Below, one piece after another: positions 17,067 to 25,443 of a DNA stretch of 61,810 nt (positions within the stretch are counted from its first letter, which is position 1; each line of letters begins with the position of its first letter). The translations under genes were made by a program, and so were the position numbers. The notes under the pieces are model-generated. The model worked only from the letters and a program-made list of their open reading frames with translations, did no database searches and was not told where the DNA came from. Origin of the DNA: Streptomyces sp. CB02366. GTDB lineage: Bacteria > Actinomycetota > Actinomycetes > Streptomycetales > Streptomycetaceae. The stretch lies in assembly GCF_001905905.1 (NCBI RefSeq), contig NZ_LIVT01000002.1:656652-718461 (forward strand), read 5' to 3'.

Positions 17067-19936
17067 CGGCCGGCCCCCCGGTCGTGGTCGGTGATGTGGC
17101 GGGCGTCCCGGCAGACCTTGGGCCCGAAGACGGCGGCGACGGTCCTGCGGGCGGCGTCGCCCCGGTCGTAGGGCCCGAACCGCCGGACGAACTCCCGGCG
17201 CCGGTCGGCCCACCGGACATCGGTCCTCTTCAGCTCCGCGAGGATCTCGAACAGTTCCTCCCGGGTCGCGGCGACCGGCCCCGGCGCCTTCTCCCGCAGG
17301 TCGAAGTAGCTGCCGCGCTCGGCCGCGTACGCGTCGAGGTCGGGGGCGAACAGCACGACGGGCCGGTCCAGGAGGGCGAAGTCGAACATGATGGAGGAGT
17401 AGTCGGTGATCAACACGTCGGTGATCGCGAGGAGTTCGCTGGTGTCGTGGTGGCGGGAGACGTCCACGACGGTTCCGGGCGGACAGACGGGCAGCCGCGC
17501 GGACTCCAGGTAGTGGGAGCGCACCAGCAGGGTGTGGGTGTCGCCGAACCGCTCGGCGAACTCCCTTACGTCCAGCAGGAGTCGGCTCCTGTGCTGCTTG
17601 CCGGGCCCGCCCCGGAAGGTCGGGGCGTACAGCACGGTCCTGCGGTGGTCGTCCAGCCCCAGTTCCGCCGCGAGCGCCGGGCGGGGCAGCCGTCCTTCGG
17701 TCTCCGCCCGGTGGCGCTCGGCGATCAGGGCGTCGTTGCGCGGGTAGCCGGTGCGCAGGAGGCGTTCCTCCGGGAGGCGGTAGGCGCGGGCGAGGGTGGC
17801 CACGTCGTGCTCGGAGCGGACGAGGAAGTGGTCGAAGCGGTCCACGGCCTGTCGGAGCCGGTCGCGCTGCGGGGCGTTCTGGAGCCGTACGCGGGTCTCG
17901 TCGAAGCCCATCCGCTTGTACGCGGAGCCGTGCCAGGTCTGGAGGTACGTGGTGTGCCGGGGCTTGCGCAGGTGCTGCGGGAAGCCCTGGTTGTCGACCC
18001 AGTACTCGGCGCGGGCCAGCGCCCACAGATAGCGCCAGGACCAGCGGCGTACGAGGCGGGCGCCGTCCGGGAAACCGGCCGGGGAGGGGTCGTAGGACCA
18101 GGTGGCGCGGAGCTTCAGGCGTTGGCGACGGATCTCCTCGTACAGGGCGCGCGGGCTGTCGCCGTAGCAGGTGCCCATGTGGCTCTCGAAGACGACGGAG
18201 CCCCGGCGGACGGGGAGGCGGGTGAGCCAGGTGTTGTAGACGGGGGCCTTGAAGCCGCGGGAGCGGTAGCGGTCCAGCCGCTTGCGCAGGGCCCGGACGA
18301 GGAGCTTGGCCTTGCGGGCGGGGCGGAAGCGGGTGGCGTAGCGGACCAGGCGGTGGACGGTGCGGGCCGGGCGGCGGCGGGCGGTCAGCCGGAGCGCGAA
18401 GTGGTCCTTGAGCGTGACGTAGGGCTCCCAGGTGTCCCCGGCGAGCCGCCCCAGGCGGGGGCGGGCGGCGAACCGGTCCCCCGGCGCCACCTGGTCCTGC
18501 GGGGCGAACAGATCGCTGACGGACCGGGGGCCGTCGGCGCCCCCCGCCCGCACGGTCAGCCGCGCGTCCCACGCCGTGTCGCGGAGGCCGAGGGGGCGCA
18601 GGCGGCGCGTGACGTCGATCCGCGCGCGCCACGTGATCCCGTCGCCGTCGTGGCGGACGTCCTCGACCGGGAACGCGACGGCGCGCGCCCCGCCCCGGGC
18701 CCGGAACTCCAGGGTTGCGGCGAGGGGGTCGCCGGGGCCGGGGCCGGTGTGGCCGGGCAGTACGAGGCGGCCTTCGAGCAGCAGGTCCCCCTCCTCGGCG
18801 GCGGCGCGGGTGAGCCGGTTCATCAGCCGCATCTCGCCGAACCTGCGGTACTGGTGGCCGAGGCCGGTGACGTCGAAGGCGGGGTCCTCCGGGTCGCCGC
18901 CCCAGGCGATCCGCCCGCCCGGCCCCGCCGTCAGGGGCGCGCACACGATGGCGGGCCGGCTCAGCGCGTAGGCCGCGGCGAGGACCCCTTCGGCGTCGCC
19001 CCGGGCCAGCAGGGCGACGGCGACCCGCTCCAGCGGCGGCAGCTCCGGCACGCCCGAGCGGAAGGGCCCGGTCAGCACGCGGGCGGCGGTGGCGGCGGCC
19101 CGCTCGCGGCGGGCGGCGGGCAGCCGGGGGAAGGACCGGGCGAGCGGCACCAGGTGGTCGCGGGCGAACGCCGTCTCCCGTTCCGCCCGCAGGCCGGGCA
19201 GTCCGTGGGCGAGGAGGGTGTTGGCGACCCGGTGGTGGGCCTCGACGAGGGCGGCGAGGTCGCGGGCCCGGTCCGGGACGGCCCGGCCGGTCACGATCAA
19301 CCGGCGGACCAGGGCGATCCGGCCGACCGAGGCGGCGGCGAGCGGCCCGAACAGGATCTCGCCGTGCGCCAGGTCCTCCTCGTACCGCAGCCCGTGCCGC
19401 CGGGCGGCCTCGCGACGCAGGCAGAAACCGGTCACCAGGGCGTCCCTGACCACGAGCCCGGGCGCCTCGGTGAAGCGGTTGAGGGTGCGGGAGCGGGCGT
19501 ACAACTCGCCCTGCCAGGACGGCTCCCGCTCCTTGCCGCCCTCGTCGGCGGCCCGGCTCCAGCGACCGGCGACCAGGTCGGCGCGGCTGGTCTCGCCGGC
19601 CTGCCAGAGGTTGCGGCAGGCGTGGAGGTGGAGGCGTTCGCCGGGGGCGAGGACCAGGAGGTACCGGCCGGTCGCGGCGTCGAGGCCCGCGTTGCGCAGG
19701 GCCCCGGCGGTGCGGGCCGCGGGGTCGGCGTGGACGAGGCGGACCCGGTCGGGGGACCGGTCCGCGAGGGCGCGGGCGGCGGTGCGGACGGCCGGGTCGG
19801 CGGTGGAGGCGAGGACCACGACGGCCTCGGACCCGCGCAGCGACTGGCCGAGCACGGACGCGACGGAGGCACGCAGGGCGTCCGCGCCGCCCGGCCCTTC
19901 GCCCTCGCCGGTGATGACGCAGCTGAAGTCGCTCAC
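17063..19936 (-). CDS. TagF-like glycerophosphotransferase with a degenerate N-terminal GT2 domain
   Basis: 957 residues from GTG 19936 (VSDFSCVITGEGEG), which overlaps the upstream stop (GTGA) and has GAGGGGGGAGAGG before it. Residues 1 to about 110 keep the GT2 fold pattern (ALRNAGLDAATGRYLLVL), but the DDGS-type motif reads VVLAST and the DxD region reads APGE, so glycosyltransfer by this domain is doubtful. A middle all-beta region (about 330-480) is followed by a full TagF domain: TWHGSAYK (His 669), TGYPRNDALI, LYAPTFRGG, RSHYLE (His 808), ITDYSSIMFDFALLDRP. Both catalytic histidines are kept, although HGT is HGS. The likely reaction is transfer of glycerol phosphate or a similar alditol phosphate from a CDP donor to a membrane-bound polymer. 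Confidence 0.88.
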   Translation of the reverse strand: MSDFSCVITGEGEGPGGADALRASVASVLGQSLRGSEAVVVLASTADPAVRTAARALADRSPDRVRLVHADPAARTAGALRNAGLDAATGRYLLVLAPGERLHLHACRNLWQAGETSRADLVAGRWSRAADEGGKEREPSWQGELYARSRTLNRFTEAPGLVVRDALVTGFCLRREAARRHGLRYEEDLAHGEILFGPLAAASVGRIALVRRLIVTGRAVPDRARDLAALVEAHHRVANTLLAHGLPGLRAERETAFARDHLVPLARSFPRLPAARRERAAATAARVLTGPFRSGVPELPPLERVAVALLARGDAEGVLAAAYALSRPAIVCAPLTAGPGGRIAWGGDPEDPAFDVTGLGHQYRRFGEMRLMNRLTRAAAEEGDLLLEGRLVLPGHTGPGPGDPLAATLEFRARGGARAVAFPVEDVRHDGDGITWRARIDVTRRLRPLGLRDTAWDARLTVRAGGADGPRSVSDLFAPQDQVAPGDRFAARPRLGRLAGDTWEPYVTLKDHFALRLTARRRPARTVHRLVRYATRFRPARKAKLLVRALRKRLDRYRSRGFKAPVYNTWLTRLPVRRGSVVFESHMGTCYGDSPRALYEEIRRQRLKLRATWSYDPSPAGFPDGARLVRRWSWRYLWALARAEYWVDNQGFPQHLRKPRHTTYLQTWHGSAYKRMGFDETRVRLQNAPQRDRLRQAVDRFDHFLVRSEHDVATLARAYRLPEERLLRTGYPRNDALIAERHRAETEGRLPRPALAAELGLDDHRRTVLYAPTFRGGPGKQHRSRLLLDVREFAERFGDTHTLLVRSHYLESARLPVCPPGTVVDVSRHHDTSELLAITDVLITDYSSIMFDFALLDRPVVLFAPDLDAYAAERGSYFDLREKAPGPVAATREELFEILAELKRTDVRWADRRREFVRRFGPYDRGDAARRTVAAVFGPKVCRDARHITDHDRGAGR

Positions 19937-22900
19937 GCCTCTCCCCCCTCGGGCGTCCGGTCTCCCTTGAGCATCCGGTCGACGACCGCGGCGGCGGCGG
20001 TCCCGTCGTCGAGGTCGCAGAACGCCTCGCGGAACCGTTCGTAGGCGTCGCGGTGCCCGGCGGTGGCGGCCTCCGGGTCGCGCAGGGCGGCGACGACGCC
20101 GGCGGAGTCGGGGATCAGGGGCCCGGGGGCGCGGCGCTCGAAGTCGAAGCAGAAGCCGCGCAGGGTGTCGCGGTAGTGGGCCAGGTCGTGGGTGTGGAAG
20201 AGCATGGGGCGGCCGGTCTGTGCGAAGTCGAACATGATCGAGGAGTAGTCCGTCACCAAGACGTCGCTGACCAGCAGCAGTTCGGCCGCGTCCGGATAGC
20301 GGGAGACGTCCCGGACGAACGCGGTGTCGGGGACGCTCCCGCCGACGAGGTAGTGCCGCCGGACCAGCAGGACGTGGTCGTCGCCGAGGGCCCGGCGGGC
20401 CTGTTCCAGGTCCAGGGGGAGGTCGGGGGCGTACCGCCCGCCCTGCCGGGGCCGGTCCTCGCGCCAGGTGGGGGCGTACAGGACCACCCGCCGCCCCTCG
20501 GGGATCGCGAGCCTCTCCCGTACGGCGGCGGCGACCTTGCCCCGGTCGGGGGCGTACAGCAGGTCGTTGCGCGGGTAGCCGCACTCCAGGACCTCGCCGG
20601 AGTAGCCGAAGGCGCGGCGCAGGACCGGGGTGGAGAAGCTGTTGGGGGAGACCAGGACGTTCCACTGGGCGGACCGGTGCTCCATGGACGCCATGTAGGC
20701 GGCGTCCGCGTGCGGGGTGCCCGCGAGGTCGCGGCCGATGCGCTTGAGGGGGGTGCCGTGCCAGGTCTGGACGACGCACTGCCCCTCGGCGCGCTCGAAC
20801 CACTGCGGCAGGTGGGTGTTGGTGACGATCCACCGGCTGCGGGCCAGCGCCTCGTGCCATTCCGCGCTGTGCAGGGCGATGGGCCGGACCCCTTCGGGTA
20901 CGGCGGCCTGCTGGTCGCGTACCACCCACAGGTACTCGATGTCCCTTCCGCGCGCCGCCAGTTCGCGGTGGACGGCGCGCGGCGAGTCGGAGAACTGGCG
21001 GCCGTCGAAACTGGAGAGGAGGACGGCGGGGCGCAGTTCGTCCGCCGCGCGGGCCCGGAGCGCGGCGTACCGTTCGCGCTGGACCCGCTGTCCGTACGCG
21101 CCCCGCTCCGCGGCGGGGAGGGCGCTGCCGGACTCCAGGACGAGCCGGTCGTGGTAGCGCCGCTGGAGGACGAAGTCCCGCCCGCCGACGTGCTCGCGCC
21201 TCGGCAGGGAACGGTGGAGGGCCGTGCTCGGGCGGAGCGGCCGGTACGCCTCCGGGGACCGCTCCCCCGGTACGCGCAGGAAGAGGTACCAGCGCCCCTC
21301 GGCCAACGGCAGGGCTCCGCCGAGTCCTTCGACGGCGGCGGGGGCGAGCACGGCGCGGAAGCCGTCGCCGTCCGCCCGTTCCAGGGGGACGGCGGCCTCC
21401 TCGTGGTGGCCGCTGTGGCGCAGGACGAGTTCATGGGCGGCGCCGGTGGGCTCGGGGAAGGTTCCCGCGAGGACCAGTGCGCCCGGCTCCGCCCAGTCGG
21501 CGGAGGTGACGACGGGCTGGACGGGCCGGTCGGTGAGGACGAGGTCGCCGGAGGGGTTGGGGGCCGCGGACAGCTCCCGCCCGCCCGGCAGCGGATAGCG
21601 CCCGTCCGGCCCCTCCGGCCGGGCGGCGACCGTCAGCGGCCGTCCCTCCGTGACGAGGCGGACGCCCCAGACGTCGTCCTCGCCCCGGAAGGCGCTGAGC
21701 GGGACGTCGGCCGAACGGGTGCCGGCAGAGCCGCGCAGGGCGAACTCCCGGGTCTCCTTGGTGCGCCACTCGGTGAGCCGGAGGGCGACCGGTCCGGCGG
21801 TCCCGAGGATCTTCACCTCCAGGCGCACCGCGTCCCCGACCGCCGACTGCCCGGTCAGGACGGCGTCCACGCGTTCGGTGCGCAGCTCCAGTTTGTTGCC
21901 GGAGAGGACGGGGACGACCCGGGTCCGCTCGTCGGTGTACACCACGGCGGGCGGGGCCGGGGCGCCCACGAGCCGCATCGGCCCCCGGCGCGGGCGGCCC
22001 GCGCCGACGACGAGGGCCTCCAGCTTCCAGGTCGTGCGCCCGGGGCCCGCGGCGCCCCTGCCGGCCTTCGCCGCGAGGGCGCGCGGGTCGACGACGGCCT
22101 CGAAACCGGCGCGGTCGTAGCGGTGCAGGGAGCGGCCGGAGCGGGCGGTGGCCTCCTCGCCGCCGACGGGGCGCAGCCGCAGGGGGACGAGCCGTTTCCC
22201 GGCGCGCAGCCAGCCGATCCGGGGCGGTCCGCCGGGGGCGTTGCGCACATAGGCGTACCCGGTGAGGCGCAGCAGTCCGTCCCGCCAGACGGCCTCGGTG
22301 AGGTGGGCGTGGACGGGCAGGTCGGCGGAGGTCAGGGCGGTGGCGGCGGGCGGCAGCGGGGTACGGACGGCCGGGTGGTGGGCGCGGGGGCGGAGCCGTC
22401 CGCGGACGTGGAAGGCGTCCCGGTCCTCCTTCTCGTCCGCGAGGAGGGCGAGGAGTTCGGGGAGGCGGCGTTCGCGGATGAGCTGCCACTTGACCCGCAG
22501 GTGCAGGGGCAGGGATGCGAGGACGCCCGGCTCGACGGTGGCGGCGAAAGCGCCCGCGTGCTCCAGGAAGGCCTCGTGGAACTCCGCGTCGCCGTCCGGC
22601 AGGGCTTCGATGAACAGCCACAGGTCCCCGGAGAGGGCGTGCGCGTCGTACCGCCGCTTGGCCTCGGCCGCTCCCTTCGCCCCGCCCGTTCCCGCCGCTT
22701 CGAAACGCCCGGCGAGGAAGCGGCTGACGGTGGTGACGGCGGTGACCCGGTCGCGGATGCCCCGGGGCACGGCCCGCCGGGTGGTGATCGAGCCGTCGCG
22801 GTCGCGCCAGTGGTAGACGGGCTCCTCGACGACGTCCACCGACCGGGCCAGGAAGTGGGCGGGCAGGACGACGGCGATGTCCTCGTACAGCACGCCGGTG

Positions 22901-23436
22901 GGGAAGGCGAAGGCGTGCTCGTCCCAGAAGGCGCGGCGGAAGACCTTGTTGCAGGCGATGCGGTCCCCGAGCAGGATCCAGTCCCGCGTGACGTGGGTGG
23001 CCCGGCGCGCCTTCTCCATCGGCTTGCGGAACATCGGGGACTGCTCCAGCTCTCCGCCGGCCCGTAGCCGCAGCACGTTGCCGGTGGCGAAGTCGGAGGC
23101 GGAGGCGTCGAGTTCGGCCAGCATCCGGGCGTACGCGCCGGGCGGCACGACGTCGTCGCTGTCGACGAACGCCAGGAACTCCGCTTCGGGGCAGGCCTCG
23201 CGGATCCCGGTGTTGCGGGCCGCGCCGAGTCCGGCGTTCTCCTGCCGGATCAGCCGGAATCGGGGGTCGCGTTCGGTGAACTCCCGGGCGATCTCCGGGC
23301 CTTGGTCCGTGGAGCCGTCGTCGACGAGAACGACCTCCAGGTCGGGCATGGTCTGCTCGGCGAGCGAGGTCAGGCAGGCACCGAGGTACTCCTCGACGTT
23401 GTAGAGGGGGACGACGACGGTGAGACGGGGTGCCAT
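19933..23436 (-). CDS. Large bifunctional GT2 plus TagF-like polymerase
   Basis: 1167 residues from ATG 23436 (MAPRLTVVVPLYNVEEYL); an in-frame ATG 11 codons upstream has no better ribosome site. GT2 domain (1 to about 320) with VDDGSTD, ENAGLGAARNTG, FVDSDD and LYEDIAV is intact. A beta-rich middle (about 370-760) separates it from a complete TagF domain: QTWHGTPLKRIG (His 893), CGYPRNDLLY, LYAPTWREDRP, RRHYLV (His 1028), VTDYSSIMFDFAQTGRP, FCDLDDG. It probably adds a glycosyl unit and a polyol phosphate in turn to a wall polymer. It is a clear paralogue of the 1214-residue protein at 26793-30437 and starts a three-gene set coupled by 4-bp overlaps. Confidence 0.9.
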   Translation of the reverse strand: MAPRLTVVVPLYNVEEYLGACLTSLAEQTMPDLEVVLVDDGSTDQGPEIAREFTERDPRFRLIRQENAGLGAARNTGIREACPEAEFLAFVDSDDVVPPGAYARMLAELDASASDFATGNVLRLRAGGELEQSPMFRKPMEKARRATHVTRDWILLGDRIACNKVFRRAFWDEHAFAFPTGVLYEDIAVVLPAHFLARSVDVVEEPVYHWRDRDGSITTRRAVPRGIRDRVTAVTTVSRFLAGRFEAAGTGGAKGAAEAKRRYDAHALSGDLWLFIEALPDGDAEFHEAFLEHAGAFAATVEPGVLASLPLHLRVKWQLIRERRLPELLALLADEKEDRDAFHVRGRLRPRAHHPAVRTPLPPAATALTSADLPVHAHLTEAVWRDGLLRLTGYAYVRNAPGGPPRIGWLRAGKRLVPLRLRPVGGEEATARSGRSLHRYDRAGFEAVVDPRALAAKAGRGAAGPGRTTWKLEALVVGAGRPRRGPMRLVGAPAPPAVVYTDERTRVVPVLSGNKLELRTERVDAVLTGQSAVGDAVRLEVKILGTAGPVALRLTEWRTKETREFALRGSAGTRSADVPLSAFRGEDDVWGVRLVTEGRPLTVAARPEGPDGRYPLPGGRELSAAPNPSGDLVLTDRPVQPVVTSADWAEPGALVLAGTFPEPTGAAHELVLRHSGHHEEAAVPLERADGDGFRAVLAPAAVEGLGGALPLAEGRWYLFLRVPGERSPEAYRPLRPSTALHRSLPRREHVGGRDFVLQRRYHDRLVLESGSALPAAERGAYGQRVQRERYAALRARAADELRPAVLLSSFDGRQFSDSPRAVHRELAARGRDIEYLWVVRDQQAAVPEGVRPIALHSAEWHEALARSRWIVTNTHLPQWFERAEGQCVVQTWHGTPLKRIGRDLAGTPHADAAYMASMEHRSAQWNVLVSPNSFSTPVLRRAFGYSGEVLECGYPRNDLLYAPDRGKVAAAVRERLAIPEGRRVVLYAPTWREDRPRQGGRYAPDLPLDLEQARRALGDDHVLLVRRHYLVGGSVPDTAFVRDVSRYPDAAELLLVSDVLVTDYSSIMFDFAQTGRPMLFHTHDLAHYRDTLRGFCFDFERRAPGPLIPDSAGVVAALRDPEAATAGHRDAYERFREAFCDLDDGTAAAAVVDRMLKGDRTPEGGEA

Positions 23437-23644
23437 CGCGGCGCACGATCCTTCCGGGGCGGACGACATCGGGGCGGATGAGCGTCGGTGGGCGGGGGTT
23501 CCGGCCCGGGGCGGGTGGGCCTTCGGGCACGGGATGCCACGGACGCGACGGGGCTTCGGGGCCGTTCGGGTCCACCGGGTACAACCCGCGCAGGATGGCC
23601 GGGTCACCCGAGGGGGTCCGTTCGGGTGACGGAGAGGGCGGAGT

Positions 23645-23706
23645 CACGCTCCCGGGGGCGCGCCCGGAGCGTGTTCGAGCCCCGTACCGGGAGGGGCACG
23701 GGGCTC
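23645..23706 (-). terminator. Two hairpins after the TylF-like methyltransferase gene
   Basis: The first hairpin met by transcription from the minus strand is GAGCCCCGT (23677-23685) with ACGGGGCTC (23698-23706). The second is CACGCTCC..CGGG with CCCGGAGCGTG (23645-23673, one bulge). They lie in the 303-bp gap 23437-23739, which otherwise shows no gene but contains two CCGTTCGGGT words (23562-23571 and 23619-23628) also seen upstream of 26793. Confidence 0.55.
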
Positions 23707-23739
23707 GGTGCTCGGCGCGGCCCCGGAAAGGGGGGCGGG

Positions 23740-24606
23740 TCAGGGTTTGACGGCGATCCGGCCCTCGTCCATGCGGAGCAGGAGCAGCCGCTCCCCGGTC
23801 TTCTCCAGGAACTCGTCGACGGCCTGCCGCGACCCCTGCCAGTAGCCGTAGTCGTCGATCAGGAGCACCCCGCCGGGGACCAACCGGTCGTACAGGTGCT
23901 CCAGTTCGTGCTTGGTGGAGGCGTACCAGTCGGTGTCCAGGCGCAGGATCGCGATCTGCTCGGGGGCCTGGCCGGGAACGGTGTCCTCGACCCGGCCCCG
24001 TACGTAGTGCACGCGCTCCTTCGGGTACGGGACCTCCTCGAACCCCGCCTTGACGTCCTCCAGCGAGGCGACCGCCCAGATCGGCCGGTCCTTGCCCTGG
24101 GCGTCCAGCAGCTCCTGGGCCGTCCGACCGTCGCGCCGCAGGTCCTCGGCGGTGGGCGGGGTCATGCCCTCGTACGTGTCGAAGAGGTACAGGTCGCGCT
24201 CGGTCTCCCCGACGGACAGCAGGGTGCGGGCGCAGGCCTGCATGGAGCCGCCGCGCCAGACGCCGCACTCCACGACGGCGCCGGGGATGCCGTGCCGGGC
24301 GATGTACCGGGTGGCGAGGATGAAGGCGTTGAGCCGCTCCGGGGAGGTCATCGAGTACGGCTTGACCGCGCGGATGACGTCCTTCGCCTCGTCGTCGTAG
24401 TCCGCCGGGAACGCGGGGGCCGGCTTCTTCGCCTTGGGCCGCGCGGGGGCGGGGGCCGCCGGAGCGGGCGGCGCCGGGGCGGGGGCGGTGCGGGCGGCGG
24501 GCACGGTGACGCGCCTGAGCTGGTATCCGGTGAGCTGCTGAAGGACGCCGTTGACGGCGTTGCGCCAAGCCATGCCCCGGGACAGTACGCGCGCTTTGCG
24601 CCACAT
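23740..24606 (-). CDS. TylF/MycF-like SAM-dependent O-methyltransferase
   Basis: 288 residues from ATG 24606 (MWRKARVLSRGM). A TTG five codons upstream overlaps the previous stop (TTGA) and could be used for coupling. After an Ala/Pro-rich linker (about 45-70), the family signature appears: VVECGVWRGGSM (SAM site), DLYLFDTYEGMTPP, LRLDTDWYASTKHELEHLY, GGVLLIDDYGYW. The two aspartates in IDD and the LDTDWY motif fit the metal-dependent sugar O-methyltransferases that act on macrolide deoxysugars. No macrolide genes are present here, so a role in methylating sugars of a surface polymer is more likely (inference). Two hairpins follow the gene. Confidence 0.88.
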   Translation of the reverse strand: MWRKARVLSRGMAWRNAVNGVLQQLTGYQLRRVTVPAARTAPAPAPPAPAAPAPARPKAKKPAPAFPADYDDEAKDVIRAVKPYSMTSPERLNAFILATRYIARHGIPGAVVECGVWRGGSMQACARTLLSVGETERDLYLFDTYEGMTPPTAEDLRRDGRTAQELLDAQGKDRPIWAVASLEDVKAGFEEVPYPKERVHYVRGRVEDTVPGQAPEQIAILRLDTDWYASTKHELEHLYDRLVPGGVLLIDDYGYWQGSRQAVDEFLEKTGERLLLLRMDEGRIAVKP

Positions 24607-24617
24607 GTCATCTTTCG

Positions 24618-25403
24618 TCAACCTGCCATTGATCGGGGCGGCTCCTGTTCGAGTGAGGCCGTCTGCGCGGGCACGGACTTCGGACGGCCGCACTGTTCGC
24701 GGCCGTCCACCGGCGGGGGCAGCGGCACGCCGTCCACGCCGCCGACCCGGTTGGCCCACCAGACGGCCACCTCCCGCACCGCGAACATGGTCAGGCGGGG
24801 ATAGCGCTCGGGCTTGCGGAAGACGCCCACGGAGTCGCCCCAGTAGGCGGCCTTCCCGTCGATGGCCCGGTAGTCGTGCCAGATGCCCTGCCGCGGCGGG
24901 AAGTCGGTGTACGCCTCGCGCAGTTCGAGCCGGGTGTGGGCGGCGAGGGCCCGGAAGCCGTCCGGGTAGTAGCGCCAGCAGTCCTGGGCGTCGTGGACGT
25001 GGCCGCGCGAGGGGGCGGTGATGAACGCGTGGCCGCCGGGCTTGAGCACCCGGGCGATCTCCAGCATCGAGGCCCAGAAGAACGGGATGTGCTCGAACGC
25101 CTGCCCGGACAGCACGACGTCGGCGCTGTTGGAGCGGGCCGGGATGCGGTACGGCTTCGCCATCACGGCGTCCACGTTGGGGCCGTCCTGCACGTCGACC
25201 CCGAAGTAGTCGACGGGGTGGCCGGCGAGGAGCGCCCGATGGGTGCGGGTCTGCTTGCCGGAGACGCGGGAGCCGAGGTCGACGACCCGGTACGTGCCGC
25301 TCCGGCGGGCGCCCCTGCCGGACGCGGGCCCCTCGACGGGCCCTTCGACGGGCAGGTACTCCTTGATGCAGAGTTCCATCTGCTCGTAGGCGGACCGGTG
25401 CAT
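24618..25403 (-). CDS. Class I SAM-dependent methyltransferase (type 11-like)
   Basis: 261 residues from ATG 25403 (MHRSAYEQMELCIKEYL), preceded by GGGAGA 6 nt upstream. The Rossmann SAM site reads VVDLGSRVSG, then YFGVDVQDGPNVD, ADVVLSGQAFEHI and LEIARVLKPGGHAFITAPS, as in methyltransferase type 11 proteins. The C-terminal part is family-specific (FPPRQGIWHDYRAID). It is 40 bp downstream of a TagF-like gene and its stop is followed within 15 bp by the TylF-like gene, so the two methyltransferases are likely co-expressed. Substrate is unknown; polymer sugar or carboxyl methylation is possible. Confidence 0.85.
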   Translation of the reverse strand: MHRSAYEQMELCIKEYLPVEGPVEGPASGRGARRSGTYRVVDLGSRVSGKQTRTHRALLAGHPVDYFGVDVQDGPNVDAVMAKPYRIPARSNSADVVLSGQAFEHIPFFWASMLEIARVLKPGGHAFITAPSRGHVHDAQDCWRYYPDGFRALAAHTRLELREAYTDFPPRQGIWHDYRAIDGKAAYWGDSVGVFRKPERYPRLTMFAVREVAVWWANRVGGVDGVPLPPPVDGREQCGRPKSVPAQTASLEQEPPRSMAG

Positions 25404-25443
25404 GGACGTCTCCCAACATGGCGGGGCGAGCGGGCTGTGGGGC

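Noticed and set aside
23740..25403. Macrolide or other antibiotic biosynthetic cluster
   Set aside because: A TylF-like methyltransferase alone is not enough; no polyketide synthase, NRPS or deoxysugar synthesis genes are present.
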